From NCBI GenBank assembly GCA_945889625.1, contig CAMDCE010000004.1, positions 90,405-154,404 of the forward strand: a stretch of DNA of 64,000 bases, in the 5' to 3' direction. Made by a program: the position numbers and the translations under genes. The first letter of the stretch is position 1. Each line of letters starts with the position of its first letter. This document shows positions 19,049 through 29,270 of this stretch, piece by piece. Below the pieces are notes generated by a model. That model made no database searches, was not told the DNA's origin, and saw only the letters and a list, made by a program, of their open reading frames with translations. Source of the DNA: Asaia bogorensis. Lineage in GTDB: Bacteria; Pseudomonadota; Alphaproteobacteria; Reyranellales; Reyranellaceae.

Positions 19049-20578
19049 TTACTTGAGCTTGATGCCGATCACGCGCACCAGGCCGTCGGGCATCTGCTTG
19101 TAGCCCTCGACCTTGTCGGTATGAGCGACCAGCACCTGTGCGTGATAGAGGTAGGTGATCGAGCCCTCGACGAGATACTTGGCTGCGACCTTCTCGTAGG
19201 CCTTCTTGCGCTCGGCCGGATCGCTCTTGGTCCGCGCCTCCTGGTGCGCGGCGTCGACGGCCTTGTCGCAGTAGCCGCTGTTGTTCTGCGGCGAGCCGCA
19301 GGTATGGAAGGAGAAGGAGTTGCCGTCGGGATCGCTGCGTCCGCTCCAGCCGATCAAAAAGATCTGATACTCGCCATCTTCAGCCTGCTTCAGCGAGGTC
19401 GCGAACTCGGTGACGCGGATCTTGAGGTCGAAACCCGCCTCGGCGGCCATCGACTGGATGACCTCGGCGACGGCGCGCGGCTCGGGCCCATTGGGCACCA
19501 TGAGGTCGATCGCCAGCGGACCGTTGACGCCGGCTTCCTTCAAGAGCGCCTTGGCCTTGGCGACGTCGCGCTTGGGCACCGGGAACTTGTCCTGATAGTA
19601 CGGGTTCTGCGGGCTGATCCACTGGTTGCCCGGCACGAACTCGCCGTTGAACACCACCTGGTTGATGGCATCCCGGTCGATCGAGAGCTCGAGCGCACGA
19701 CGGACGCGGGCGTCCTTGGCCAGTGGCGTGTTGGCCTTGGCACCGTTGGAGAGATTGACTGTCATGCCCTGGTAGCCCAGCGACACGGCCTTGATCAGCT
19801 TGAGCTTGGGGTTGTCGCGCACCGTCTTGATGTCGGTGGCCAGCACGCGCTCGATCAGGTCGAGCCCACCCGACCTGAGGTTGGCCAGCCGCACCGTCGC
19901 GTCGACGATCGGCAGATAGGTGATCTTGTCGATGAAGACGTTCTGCTTGTTCCAGTAGTCGGCGAACTTCTCGACCACGATGCGATCCTGCTGGACGCGT
20001 TCGACGAACTTGTACGGTCCAGCGCACACCGGCTTGAGGCCAAACTTGTCGCCGCCGGCTTCGGACGCCTTGGGCGAGACCATCATGCCGGCGCGGTCGG
20101 TGAGCTGGGCCAAGAGCGGCGAGAACGGCGCCTTGAGGTTGAGCTTGACGGTCAGCGGATCGACGACGTCGATCGATTCGATGGACGCGATCTCGGGCTT
20201 GCGGAACGAGCCCTTCATGTTGAGGTGGCGCTCGAGACTGTATTTGGCGGCGGCGGCATCGAAGGCTTCGCCGTCGTGGAACTTCACGTTCGGGCGCAGC
20301 TTGATGGTCACCGTCTTGCCGTCGGCCGAGGTCTCGTGGCCGAGTGCCAGCTGCGGCACGACGGCGAGCTTCTCGTCGATGTCGAACAGCTTGTCGCAGA
20401 TCGACGCGAAGACGATGCGCCCGACATAGGTGCGCGCCAGGCTGGGATCGAGCACGTCGGGATCCTCAGCGAGGCCGATGCGGAGGTGGCTCTGGGCCAG
20501 CGCGCTGCCTGTTATCGCGGTGGCCATCGCGCCGGAAACCGCGATGGTGAGCGCGAACGAAAGGGCAAATTTCTTCAT
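19049..20578 (-). CDS. ABC transporter substrate-binding protein, family 5
   Basis: 509 residues with a Sec signal peptide ([25 protein letters not shown]). The mature SBP_bac_5 pattern is clear: [34 protein letters not shown], then [26 protein letters not shown] and [17 protein letters not shown]. It captures peptides or glutathione-like ligands in the periplasm for the DppBC-like permease. Its ATG overlaps the stop of the upstream ATPase gene (20575-20578). The linked gamma-glutamyltransferase hints that ligands carry gamma-glutamyl bonds, but this is inference. Confidence 0.92.
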   Translation of the reverse strand: MKKFALSFALTIAVSGAMATAITGSALAQSHLRIGLAEDPDVLDPSLARTYVGRIVFASICDKLFDIDEKLAVVPQLALGHETSADGKTVTIKLRPNVKFHDGEAFDAAAAKYSLERHLNMKGSFRKPEIASIESIDVVDPLTVKLNLKAPFSPLLAQLTDRAGMMVSPKASEAGGDKFGLKPVCAGPYKFVERVQQDRIVVEKFADYWNKQNVFIDKITYLPIVDATVRLANLRSGGLDLIERVLATDIKTVRDNPKLKLIKAVSLGYQGMTVNLSNGAKANTPLAKDARVRRALELSIDRDAINQVVFNGEFVPGNQWISPQNPYYQDKFPVPKRDVAKAKALLKEAGVNGPLAIDLMVPNGPEPRAVAEVIQSMAAEAGFDLKIRVTEFATSLKQAEDGEYQIFLIGWSGRSDPDGNSFSFHTCGSPQNNSGYCDKAVDAAHQEARTKSDPAERKKAYEKVAAKYLVEGSITYLYHAQVLVAHTDKVEGYKQMPDGLVRVIGIKLK

Positions 20579-21651
20579 GATGCCTCCTGTGCAGAAACGA
20601 ACGCCGCCTGAAGGCGGTCTAGTCTGATGCGGTCCTGGTTTTGGCTGGATGCCTCGATGAGCGTGGGCGACGGCGGAAATTCAGGCCACCACGGGCAGGC
20701 CGTGGCATGTCCCTTGTCGTCGACGGCGAGAACCGGCTCGTCGCGGCGGCAGGACTCGCGCGCAAAGCGGCAGCGCGTATGGAAGCGGCAACCGGGCGGC
20801 GGCGCAGTAGCGCTCGGGATGTCGCCTTCCAGCAGCGCGCGCTCGCGCACCGCCGTCGGATCGGGCAGGGGCACGGCCGCGAGCAGGGCGCGCGTGTAGG
20901 GATGGCGCGGGTTGCGGAACAGTTCCTCGGTCGTTGCCGTCTCCACGATCTTGCCCAAGTACATTACGGCGATGCGGTCGGCGATGTGCTTCACAACCGC
21001 GAGATCGTGGCTGACGAAGATATAGGCCAGGCCAAAGCGCCGCTGCAGCGTGCGCATCAGGTTGATCACCTGCGCCTGGATCGACACGTCGAGCGCCGAA
21101 ACCGGCTCGTCGGCCACGATCAGCCTGGGCTCGACGGCAAGGGCGCGGGCGATCGCCAGACGCTGGCGCTGGCCGCCGGAGAATTCATGCGGATAGCGCC
21201 GCGCATGCTCTGGCCTCAGGCCGACCAGTTCCAGAAGTTCGGCGACGCGGACCCGGCGCTGGCCCTGGTCGCCGGCAAGCCCGTGCAGCATCAGAGGTTC
21301 GCCCAGCATGGCGCCCACCGTCATGCGCGGATTGAGCGAGGCGTAGGGATCCTGGAAGATCACCTGCAGGCGCTGGCGCCGCGCCCGCATTGCCGTGGCG
21401 CCGAGCGCCAGCAGATCGACATCCTCGAAGCGAACGCTGCCGGCCGTCGGCTCGATCAGGCGCAGCACCAGGCGCCCGACCGTCGACTTGCCGCAGCCCG
21501 ACTCGCCTACGATGGCCAGCGTCTCGCCTTCATTGAGATGGATATCGATGCCGTCGACGGCGCGGACATGGCCCGACACCAGGCCCAACACGCCGCGCCG
21601 TACCGGGAAATGCTTGACCAGACCCGCGACCTCAAGCAGCGGCCCTCTCAT
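20575..21651 (-). CDS. peptide ABC transporter ATP-binding protein (DppF-like)
   Basis: 358 residues. Walker [17 protein letters not shown], signature [15 protein letters not shown], Walker [17 protein letters not shown], and the C-terminal oligopeptide-transporter extension with cysteines ([20 protein letters not shown]) that is typical of the DppD/F subfamily. It powers import jointly with the other ATPase of the operon. The stop overlaps the start of the binding-protein gene by ATGA. Confidence 0.93.
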   Translation of the reverse strand: MRGPLLEVAGLVKHFPVRRGVLGLVSGHVRAVDGIDIHLNEGETLAIVGESGCGKSTVGRLVLRLIEPTAGSVRFEDVDLLALGATAMRARRQRLQVIFQDPYASLNPRMTVGAMLGEPLMLHGLAGDQGQRRVRVAELLELVGLRPEHARRYPHEFSGGQRQRLAIARALAVEPRLIVADEPVSALDVSIQAQVINLMRTLQRRFGLAYIFVSHDLAVVKHIADRIAVMYLGKIVETATTEELFRNPRHPYTRALLAAVPLPDPTAVRERALLEGDIPSATAPPPGCRFHTRCRFARESCRRDEPVLAVDDKGHATACPWWPEFPPSPTLIEASSQNQDRIRLDRLQAAFVSAQEAS

Positions 21652-21675
21652 GGCAGCGCACTCATGCCAGCACGC

Positions 21676-22671
21676 TCACAGCAACACCTGGGCCAGCGGC
21701 GCGCGGCGGCACCGGCTGAAATGACCCGGCGTCACCTCGGCAAGCGCCGGCACGCGCAGCCTACAGGCCGGCTCGACGAACGGACAGCGCGCTGCGAAGC
21801 GGCAACCCTCGATCGGCTGGCTCATGTCGGGCACGCGGCCTTCGATCGAGGGCAGCTGTTCGCGCTTCTCGTCGAGGCGCGGGATCGATCCCAGGAGGCC
21901 CACCGTGTAGGGATGCTCGGGTCGGGCGAACAGATCGCGGACAGGAGCACGCTCGACGATCTGGCCGGCGTACATGACGGCCACGTCGTCGGCCATCTCG
22001 GCCACCACGCCGAGGTCGTGGGTGATCAAGATGATGGCGGTGCCGGTGTCGTGTCGCAGGTTCCGCATGAGGTCGAGGATCTGCGCCTGGATGGTGACGT
22101 CGAGCGCCGTGGTCGGTTCGTCGGCGATCAGCAGCTGCGGGCCGCAGGCCAGCGCCATGGCGATCATGGCGCGCTGGCGCTGCCCGCCCGACAGCTTGTG
22201 CGGATAATCGTCGACCCGCTTCTCAGGGCTCGGGATATGCACCACCTTCAGCATCTCGACCGCGCGCGCCCGCGCCTCGGCGGCGCCGAGGCCCTGATGG
22301 CGCTGGATCGCCTCGACGATCTGGTCGCCGATCGTGTAGGCCGGGTTGAGCGACGTCATCGGCTCCTGGAAGATCATGGCGAGCTGGGCGCCGCGCAGGT
22401 CACGCAGCTCACGGGCCCCGATCTTCAGCAGGTCGCGGCCCCCGAATTGGACTTCGCCGCTCACCGTCGAATTCTCCGGCGGCAGCAACCCCATGACCGC
22501 GAGCGACGTCACCGATTTGCCGCAGCCCGACTCACCCACGAGTCCGAGCGTATGGCCGCGCTGCAGCGAAAGGTCGATGCCGTCGACCGCGCGGACGGTG
22601 CCGTCGTCGGTGGCGAAGCTTACCGACAAGCCGCGCAGATCGAGCAACGGCCCAGTTTGAGCCTCGCTCAT
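21676..22671 (-). CDS. peptide ABC transporter ATP-binding protein (DppD-like)
   Basis: 331 residues. Walker [17 protein letters not shown], signature [15 protein letters not shown], Walker [16 protein letters not shown], and the Cys-containing C-terminal extension ([17 protein letters not shown]). It is the partner of the DppF-like ATPase. It starts six bases after the stop of the gamma-glutamyltransferase gene, which supports one transcript. Confidence 0.93.
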   Translation of the reverse strand: MSEAQTGPLLDLRGLSVSFATDDGTVRAVDGIDLSLQRGHTLGLVGESGCGKSVTSLAVMGLLPPENSTVSGEVQFGGRDLLKIGARELRDLRGAQLAMIFQEPMTSLNPAYTIGDQIVEAIQRHQGLGAAEARARAVEMLKVVHIPSPEKRVDDYPHKLSGGQRQRAMIAMALACGPQLLIADEPTTALDVTIQAQILDLMRNLRHDTGTAIILITHDLGVVAEMADDVAVMYAGQIVERAPVRDLFARPEHPYTVGLLGSIPRLDEKREQLPSIEGRVPDMSQPIEGCRFAARCPFVEPACRLRVPALAEVTPGHFSRCRRAPLAQVLL

Positions 22672-22677
22672 TTGTGC

Positions 22678-24483
22678 CTAGCGTCCTGCCGCGTAGCCCT
22701 GCATGCCGCGCGGGTTGGCCGCCGCCTTGCGCCACGGATCGTCGCGCGTGGCGGCAGTGAGGCGGCCTTCCGACCACTCGTCGTTGAGTTCGACTTCATG
22801 GCCGCGGCGACGCAATTCCTGGACCGTTTCGGCCGGGATGCGACCTTCCAGCACCAGTACGCCGGGGCGGGCGGTGCGCGGCCAGAAGGAACTGGGGAAA
22901 TGCTCGCTGTGCCAGGCCGGCGCGTCGATCGCCTCCTGCAGGTTCATGCCGCAATGGACATGGCGCAGGAACATCTGGGTGATCCACTGCTCCTGCTGGT
23001 CGCCGCCCGGCGAGCCCCAGACCATGTACGGCTCGCCGTCGCGATGGGCGAGCGTCGGCGTCAGCGTCGTGCGCGGCCGCTTGCCCGGCGCCAGCGAGGA
23101 GGGCTGACCCTCCTCGAGCCAGCAGATCTGGCCGCGCGTGCTGATCGGGAAGCCGAGCTCGGGAACCACCGGCGAGCCGTGCAGCCAGCCACCCGACGGC
23201 GTGGCCGAGACCATGTTGCCGTCCTTGTCGACGATGTCGAAATGGACGGTATCGCCGCTCATCTGGCCCATGCGGCCGACCGTCGGCTCGCCGGCACCGC
23301 TTGACGCCACCGCAGCGCGCGAGCCGTCGGCGCGGCGCAGCTTGACCACGCCGCCATAGCCGTCGACCTTGCCCGGCCGTTGCTCGAGCGAGGCCCTGGC
23401 GGGATCGATGAGCTTGCGGCGATCGGCGTTGTAGGCCTCCGAAAGCAGCGTCTGCATCGGCACGTCGACGAACTTCGGATCGCCGTAGAAGGCCTCGCGA
23501 TCGGCGAAGGCCAGTTTGCTTGCCTCGACGACTGAGTGGATGAAGTCGGCGCTGGTCGGATCGGCGCCGTCGAGATTGAAGCCCTTGAGCAGGGCGAGCT
23601 GTTGCAGCGTTACCGGACTCTGCGCCCAGGGGCCCGCCTTGCACACCGTATAGCGGCCGTAGTCGTAGGTGAGCGGCGCCTCGACGGTGGCCTGCCACTT
23701 GGCCATGTCGTCGCCGCGCAGCAGACCTTTGTTGCGCTTGCCCGAGACGTCCAGGATCTCCTGGTTCGTGTAGAAGCGGTCGATCGCCTCGGCGACGAAG
23801 CCCTGGCCCCACGCCTTGCGCGCGCGCTCGATCTCGGCCTCGCGGTCGCCGCCGCCCGCTTGGGCTTCCTTCAGGAGCCGCGCGTAGGTGTTGCCCACGG
23901 CGGTGTTGCGGAACAGCGAGGCCGGCGCCGGCACCTTGTTGCCGGGGAGATAGACCGCGGCAGAGGTCGGCCAGTTGGCGCGGAAATTGTCCTGCACCGT
24001 GGCGATGGTGGCCGAGGCGCGCTCGACCAGCGGATGGCCGCCGAGCCAGTAGCCGATCGCCGGCGCCAGCACGTCGGCGACACGCATGGTCCCGTAGTCG
24101 CGCAGCATCAGCATGTAGGCGTCGAAGGTGCCGGGCACACAGGCCGGCAGCAGGCCGGTGCCGGGAATCAGGTCGAGGCCGAGGCCTTTGAAGTGGCCGA
24201 TGTTGGCGAGCGCCGGCATGGTGCCCTGACCGCAGATAACCTCGGTCTTGCCGCGCTTTACTGCGTGGAAGATCAGTGGCACGTCGCCGCCGGGGCCACA
24301 GAGATGCGGCTCGACGACCTGCAGGGTAAAGGCGGTAGCGACCGCGGCGTCGAAGGCGTTGCCGCCGCGTTCGAGGATGCCCATGCCGACCGCCGTGGCG
24401 ATCCAGTGGGTCGAGGTCACGACTCCGAACGTGCCGACGATCTCCGGACGGGTGGTGAACGGGTTCGGGTTGATCAGTTTCAC
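22678..24483 (-). CDS. ggt: gamma-glutamyltransferase family protein
   Basis: 601 residues. The alpha-subunit signature GGNAFDAAVATAFTLQVVEPHLCGPGGD lies near residues 40-67. The autoprocessing site is SGDTVHFDIVDKDGNMVS with the nucleophile Thr at about residue 412, followed by the small-subunit pattern PRTTLTPTLA and WGSPGGDQQEQW. Family enzymes cleave gamma-glutamyl bonds, as in glutathione, or act on related acylamides. No obvious signal peptide is seen, so a cytoplasmic enzyme acting on imported substrate is likely. It leads the operon that continues with the ABC transporter. Confidence 0.88.
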   Translation of the reverse strand: MKLINPNPFTTRPEIVGTFGVVTSTHWIATAVGMGILERGGNAFDAAVATAFTLQVVEPHLCGPGGDVPLIFHAVKRGKTEVICGQGTMPALANIGHFKGLGLDLIPGTGLLPACVPGTFDAYMLMLRDYGTMRVADVLAPAIGYWLGGHPLVERASATIATVQDNFRANWPTSAAVYLPGNKVPAPASLFRNTAVGNTYARLLKEAQAGGGDREAEIERARKAWGQGFVAEAIDRFYTNQEILDVSGKRNKGLLRGDDMAKWQATVEAPLTYDYGRYTVCKAGPWAQSPVTLQQLALLKGFNLDGADPTSADFIHSVVEASKLAFADREAFYGDPKFVDVPMQTLLSEAYNADRRKLIDPARASLEQRPGKVDGYGGVVKLRRADGSRAAVASSGAGEPTVGRMGQMSGDTVHFDIVDKDGNMVSATPSGGWLHGSPVVPELGFPISTRGQICWLEEGQPSSLAPGKRPRTTLTPTLAHRDGEPYMVWGSPGGDQQEQWITQMFLRHVHCGMNLQEAIDAPAWHSEHFPSSFWPRTARPGVLVLEGRIPAETVQELRRRGHEVELNDEWSEGRLTAATRDDPWRKAAANPRGMQGYAAGR

Positions 24484-24567
24484 GGGGGCAAGCCTCCTCG
24501 GGGCGCGGAAGCCCGAGACCTTAAGGTGCCGCGAACCGCTCGGCTAGGGTGAGCGGCGGTCCGACAT

Positions 24568-24589
24568 CTGTCCCACTCTGCTGGGACAG
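24568..24589. promoter_or_regulatory. 8-bp perfect palindrome upstream of the ggt-transporter operon
   Basis: CTGTCCCA (24568-24575) and TGGGACAG (24582-24589) form a perfect inverted repeat with a six-base loop, about 85 bases before the ggt start and 75 bases after the ygfZ stop. There is no T run on either side, so an operator or mRNA-processing hairpin is as likely as a terminator. Confidence 0.35.
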
Positions 24590-24663
24590 CTCCGATATCG
24601 ATGGAACCTGGTTTTTGGGCGGTTTGTCCCACGTCCCGGAGATGGGTGGCGGGTGGAACGCCC

Positions 24664-25539
24664 TCAGGAAGGCTGTTCGGGAAGCCGCATCCACCGGGGC
24701 ACTTCGGGCACGATCCGGGCGTCGTCGGCCGTCAGGGTGCCGCCGTGCGTTGCTTCGAGCCGCAGCATGGCGATGGCGCGGTTGCCGGAACCGGATCGGA
24801 TTTCACCTACATCCAGGCCATCGAGATGAACCGCCGTGCCCGGCGCGGGCAGGGGGCCTTCGACCCGCACGGGGAAGAGCCGCTTCCTCACCAGGCCGCG
24901 ATACTTGGTGCGGGCCGTCAGCTCCTGGCCCATGTAGCAGCCCTTCTGCCAATCGACGCCGTTCAGCTCGTCGAAGCCGCTTTCGAGCAGCAGTGCCTTC
25001 TCGACGGGCAAGTCGCGGCTGCCGTCGGGGACGCCGAGTTCGAGGCGCAGAGAGTCATAGGCTTCTGGTTCAACCAACTTTGCGCCCTTGGCAGCAAGAA
25101 CGAGTGACACTTGTTTGTTGACCGGCGCCAGTACACGTACGCCGAGCTCGTGTAGCCGTGGGTCGACGAAGGAAATCGTGTCGCTGAGCGGCAAGACCTG
25201 CTCTGCGTCGGCACCGAAGACTACCCAGACGTCCATCGCGGCGCTGCGATCCTCGACCGTCACCTTCGAACGCAGCGTGTACATCTTGAGCTTCCTGGCC
25301 AGCGCCGGAGCGCGCTCGCGCTCGGTTTCGAGCAGCAAGGTGTCGTCGCCGCCGTCGATCACGAACATGTCGTTCAGGAACCGACCCTGCGGCGTCAGCA
25401 ACGCCGCCCAGATTGCACGATCGGCTTTGACCTTCGTGGTATCGTTGGAGATCAGCCCCTGCAGGAACTCGACGCGGTCGGGACCGCCTACGGCGATGAC
25501 GCTGCGGTGGGCAAGCAGGCAAAAGGAAAGTTTACTCAT
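24664..25539 (-). CDS. ygfZ: folate-binding protein YgfZ (Fe-S cluster maintenance)
   Basis: 291 residues from the ATG at 25537-25539, twelve codons inside the longest frame. The hallmark motif KGCYMGQELTAR is present, and the N-terminus matches the GcvT-like fold (VIAVGGPDRVEFLQGLISNDT, then TPQGRFLNDMFV). YgfZ/Iba57 proteins bind folate and help repair or assemble certain 4Fe-4S enzymes. It stands alone on the minus strand, 48 bases downstream of the patatin gene stop side. Confidence 0.92.
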   Translation of the reverse strand: MSKLSFCLLAHRSVIAVGGPDRVEFLQGLISNDTTKVKADRAIWAALLTPQGRFLNDMFVIDGGDDTLLLETERERAPALARKLKMYTLRSKVTVEDRSAAMDVWVVFGADAEQVLPLSDTISFVDPRLHELGVRVLAPVNKQVSLVLAAKGAKLVEPEAYDSLRLELGVPDGSRDLPVEKALLLESGFDELNGVDWQKGCYMGQELTARTKYRGLVRKRLFPVRVEGPLPAPGTAVHLDGLDVGEIRSGSGNRAIAMLRLEATHGGTLTADDARIVPEVPRWMRLPEQPS

Positions 25540-25587
25540 TCGCCATAAGATTGGGCGCGGCTCGGCGCAATGCAAGGTCCGTGTGCT

Positions 25588-28164
25588 TCAGCGACCCTTC
25601 TTCACGTGGCAAAAGGGCCGCCGCCATTTGGCCGGGGCGTCGGAGTGAGCATCGGCATCGCACACCCAGTCCTTCGGCTTGGGCCATCTGAGGGCGCAGA
25701 CGTCCGTCGCCTCCTGATCGTCACGCGATTCGCCGCTGAGCCTGGCGAGGCGAACGCAAAGCCGGAAGAATTCCGCCTGATTGCCGCACCAGTCGTCGAT
25801 CACGCCCTTGTCGTCCTTGTCCAACCCGAGCATCCGTCGCATGACGTCGCGGCCGGCCTTGGAGTCGTGCCAGCTCATGGTCGGGCCCTTCAGGTGATCG
25901 ACCCGACACTGCCTGAAATGGAAGAAGTCGTTGTGGTCGTCCAGCCCGAGGCGGAACCGCACTTCATTTATGTCGAGCCCGGCCTTCGTCTTGTCGATGA
26001 GCCTGTTGCGCACCTCCAGGCGAAGATCGCTGATGCGGTCGGACAAGGCGGTGGCGGCCGCTTCGCCGCGGGCAGTTCGGCCATCGTAGAGCGCGAGCAG
26101 CGGGTCGGCGAGTGCGCGGGAATCGTCGCGAGCATCGACCGGACACTCGTCCCATCCGTTGCCTGGATGCCTCACGGGCGTCGGCCGCGAATTGTCTTTC
26201 GTACGGTCACAGTCGGGTGGTGCGGGGTTCTTGCCGCCATCGGTGCGAAGCAGAAGCTGGTCTATCGACGGATCGCTGCTGATCAATATGGCTATCGGGA
26301 CGACCTGATTCGGGCCGGTCTGGACCTCGCTGACCCGCTCGACGAGATATCGCAGCACCTCGTCGGCGGTGAACGCGCCGAAATTCTCGAACAGGCCTCC
26401 GTCGATCACGCGCGTCCAGACCTTTCCGTCGCGATCGCGCAGTGCTCCGGTGGGCGAGATGACCGGAAAGCGCGCGCTCATGGTGACGGCGGTGCTGACG
26501 GGGACATCGGACTGCATGATGTCGATGGCGTCGTACCGGTTGATGCCGCCGGACATGTTCGCCCTGCCGGCAGGCCCGCCGGTCCAGAAGCTGGCATTCG
26601 ACATGATAATGCGCTTGCCCTTCTCGACCGAGGTGCCGTTGAGGACGAGCAGGGGCCACGGCCGGTCGCCGCCGAAGGCGCTGTTGAAGCCGTCCGTCCA
26701 GGCAAGCGGCTTGCTGCCCTCGCCGAGACGACTGTTCTTCCAGGCCTCCTCCCAGGACTTCTCGATTGCCGCCGCCCGGTCGCCGGGCTGCAGCCAGTCG
26801 GGAAGCAGCAGCGGCACTCCGCTGCTCGACGGAAGGTCGACATAAAGGCCTGCGGCAAGGGCGGGACCGAGAAAGTCGTTCATCACGAAGGCACGGCCCT
26901 TGGCCGCCGCGCTCGAAACTACCGCCGAGCCCTTGCCGTCGGGGCTGGCACGGCGATCCACCTCGACGATCGACCGGAACACCGCGGCGCCGAGAGAACC
27001 GCCGGACACGCCGCTGATCATGAACAGCCGGTCGGCGAAGCGCTCTTCGCGCTGCGCGATTTCCCCGAGAACCTGGGTCGTCCAGAACGCCGCGCGACTG
27101 GCGCCTCCTGCCGTAGCCACAACGATCAAGGGCGATGCCACGACCTTCGATTGGCCGATCGGTTTGGTCATCGCCGGTTCGGTGTTCTCTTTCCACCAGG
27201 CGAGGAAGGCCTGTTTGAGCATCGGACGTTTGACTTCGACCGGACAATGGCGGGCGGGATCGGTGGACCCGGCGAGGCTGCGGCAGGTCCGCACGTCATG
27301 GATGTCGCCCAACCAGCCCGGCGCCAACACGAGCCAGATCAGGGCGAGCTCGAACAACGGAAAGCGCGCGCGCGCTCCCATGATCACCATGAGGCTGGTT
27401 ATGGGCACAATGAGGGCGAGGCCGAACAGAACGGCCGGTACGGCGCCGCGGAAGTGAGCGCTTGTTCCGACCGGATCGTAGGCGAACAGAACATAGAAAA
27501 GCGGCGTCGCCAGAAGCGAGAGCCAGAAAAAGGCGCGGGCGATGGGATTGGTGATAAGTCCCCGGATCGTCTGAACCGGCTCAGGGTTCAGCGCCAGCGC
27601 CTGGGTCAGGCGGGGACCGGGCGTGGCACGAGGCCGGTCGATGATGAAATGAACAGCCGGTTTGCGCAGCCAGACGACGGAGTAAAAGATCACGGCGTAG
27701 CCGGCAAACAGCCACATGTTGTGACGGAGCTGCCGGGCGTTATCGTCGTCTCCGGCGTCGTCGTAGGTCTTGCTGGCCTCGCGAAAGGCCAGGGCAACGG
27801 CCACAATCGCGAGTGTGCCGATGACACGCGGCCCGTGGTCGAGGCAGATCTCGCGCCAACGTTGCCGCCACTGTGGTCCGGGATCCCGATCCGGCTGGGG
27901 GCGGGCGAAGTCATATTCGAGGGTAGTGCGGGCCCAATACCAGGCGACAACCGCCCAGAACGACACGGCCATGAAAATCCAGCCGTCGAACGTTGTTGTG
28001 CCGCCGCCGGCGATCACGATGTCGCGCGCCTGATCGGTCTTCCAGATCAGGAGCAGGCCGACAGCTACGGACAGAGCGGGCGCGCGACACGCCCACAGCA
28101 CTCTCACCGCGGTCAGTATGACGAACCAAGCGGCGGCCAAGCCGGCAATGCAGCGATCGATCAT
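25588..28164 (-). CDS. large polytopic membrane protein with patatin-like phospholipase domain
   Basis: 858 residues. The first ~290 contain about seven to eight hydrophobic segments with a cytosolic loop around residues 80-110. The patatin domain begins near residue 345: VATAGGASRAAFWTTQVLG (oxyanion-type Gly-rich loop), GVSGGS with the nucleophile Ser at 387 in GxSxG, and VIDGGLFENFG carrying the catalytic Asp of the DGG motif. The dyad is intact, so acyl-ester hydrolase activity on membrane lipid is likely. The C-terminus is charged and Cys-containing. Usual bacterial patatins are about 300 residues and soluble, so the membrane fusion is unusual. The gene appears monocistronic. Confidence 0.85.
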   Translation of the reverse strand: MIDRCIAGLAAAWFVILTAVRVLWACRAPALSVAVGLLLIWKTDQARDIVIAGGGTTTFDGWIFMAVSFWAVVAWYWARTTLEYDFARPQPDRDPGPQWRQRWREICLDHGPRVIGTLAIVAVALAFREASKTYDDAGDDDNARQLRHNMWLFAGYAVIFYSVVWLRKPAVHFIIDRPRATPGPRLTQALALNPEPVQTIRGLITNPIARAFFWLSLLATPLFYVLFAYDPVGTSAHFRGAVPAVLFGLALIVPITSLMVIMGARARFPLFELALIWLVLAPGWLGDIHDVRTCRSLAGSTDPARHCPVEVKRPMLKQAFLAWWKENTEPAMTKPIGQSKVVASPLIVVATAGGASRAAFWTTQVLGEIAQREERFADRLFMISGVSGGSLGAAVFRSIVEVDRRASPDGKGSAVVSSAAAKGRAFVMNDFLGPALAAGLYVDLPSSSGVPLLLPDWLQPGDRAAAIEKSWEEAWKNSRLGEGSKPLAWTDGFNSAFGGDRPWPLLVLNGTSVEKGKRIIMSNASFWTGGPAGRANMSGGINRYDAIDIMQSDVPVSTAVTMSARFPVISPTGALRDRDGKVWTRVIDGGLFENFGAFTADEVLRYLVERVSEVQTGPNQVVPIAILISSDPSIDQLLLRTDGGKNPAPPDCDRTKDNSRPTPVRHPGNGWDECPVDARDDSRALADPLLALYDGRTARGEAAATALSDRISDLRLEVRNRLIDKTKAGLDINEVRFRLGLDDHNDFFHFRQCRVDHLKGPTMSWHDSKAGRDVMRRMLGLDKDDKGVIDDWCGNQAEFFRLCVRLARLSGESRDDQEATDVCALRWPKPKDWVCDADAHSDAPAKWRRPFCHVKKGR

Positions 28165-28203
28165 GATTGGGTCCCCGCGGAACCAATATTAGTTCACGCC
28201 CCC

Positions 28204-28220
28204 TGCACGTCATACGTGCA
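28204..28220. promoter_or_regulatory. palindrome upstream of the patatin gene
   Basis: TGCACGT (28204-28210), CAT, ACGTGCA (28214-28220) is a perfect 7-bp inverted repeat with a three-base spacer, 40 bases before the start of the patatin gene. Its position fits an operator. No regulator can be named. Confidence 0.3.
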
Positions 28221-28304
28221 CGAATGCAGAACTTGCTAACCCTGTGGGGTAGCCGCCAATCTGGTCGAGGCTTGGTGCGCGCCCGCCTTTTTTACCGGCG
28301 CCCC

Positions 28305-29270
28305 TCAGGCCCCGCCGTCGGCCTTGATCCCCAGCTGCTGGATCAGTTTGCCCAGGCGCTGGTGCTCGCGGGCAAGCCATTGCTCCAGCACGGCCGGGCT
28401 CATTGGCGTGACGTCGATATAGGCGCCGGCAAGGCGCTTTATGACGTCGGCATCGCCCAACGCCGCGCCGATCGCCGCGTTCAGCCGCTCGACGATCGGC
28501 CCGGGCAGGCCTTTCGGCCCATAGACCGGCAGCGCCGAGCGCACTTCCATCTCGCCGACGCCCTGTTCGATCATGGTCGAGACGTTGGGCAGATCGGGGA
28601 TGCGATTAGGCCCCACGATGGCCAGCGCCTTCACCGTTCCCGCCCTGACGTGATGCAGGATCAGCGATGTCGACACGACTCCGAGCTCGATGCGTCCGCC
28701 CAGCAGATCCTGCACGCCGGGCGGCAGGCCCTTGTAGGAGATCGAAGTGATATCGAGTCCGTACTTGATCTTGAGCTGCTCGGGGATCAGGTGGCCGCCG
28801 GTGCCGTTGCCGGGGTTGAGGTAATTGAGCTTACCGGGTCGCGCGCGAGCGTACTCGACCAGTTGGGCGAGATTGTCGACGGGCAGCGATGGCGGCACGC
28901 AGATGATGGCGCTGCTGGCGCCGACCATGGCGACCGGCGTGAAGTCGGAGATGACGTCGAATGGCACCCTCATAAGGAACGGGAGAGCCACGTGAGCTGA
29001 CACGGTGAGCAGCAGCGTGTAGCCGTCGGGCGCGGCGCTGCTCACCAGGGAGCCCGCCACCACACCGTTGCCGCCTGGCCGGGGATCGATGACCAGCGGC
29101 TGGCCGAACTCCTTTAGCACGGCCTCGGAGAGGGAACGCACCGCCACGTCGATCATCCCGCCGGCCGGGCCCGGCAGCACGACGCGGATCGGCTTCGACG
29201 GATAGGTCTCTGCACGAGCGGCGAGGGGCGCCGCGAGCGCAGCGCCCAGCAGCAGACGACGGTGCAGCAT
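28305..29270 (-). CDS. Bug/TctC-family periplasmic binding protein
   Basis: 321 residues from the ATG at 29268-29270, which overlaps the stop of the dioxygenase gene. Signal peptide MLHRRLLLGAALAAPLAARA, then the family signature YPSKPIRVVLPGPAGGMIDVAVR, VIDPRPGGNGVVAGSLV and GTGGHLIPEQLK. Bug proteins bind carboxylates for tripartite tricarboxylate transporters or act as orphan sensors. No TctA/TctB membrane genes are nearby, so it is an orphan here. Coupling to the TauD gene suggests a shared substrate. Confidence 0.9.
   Translation of the reverse strand: MLHRRLLLGAALAAPLAARAETYPSKPIRVVLPGPAGGMIDVAVRSLSEAVLKEFGQPLVIDPRPGGNGVVAGSLVSSAAPDGYTLLLTVSAHVALPFLMRVPFDVISDFTPVAMVGASSAIICVPPSLPVDNLAQLVEYARARPGKLNYLNPGNGTGGHLIPEQLKIKYGLDITSISYKGLPPGVQDLLGGRIELGVVSTSLILHHVRAGTVKALAIVGPNRIPDLPNVSTMIEQGVGEMEVRSALPVYGPKGLPGPIVERLNAAIGAALGDADVIKRLAGAYIDVTPMSPAVLEQWLAREHQRLGKLIQQLGIKADGGA

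Noticed and set aside
20641..23304. An 887-codon plus-strand frame over the peptide transporter ATPases
   Set aside because: It covers two ATPase genes with intact Walker motifs on the other strand and shows no recognisable domain.
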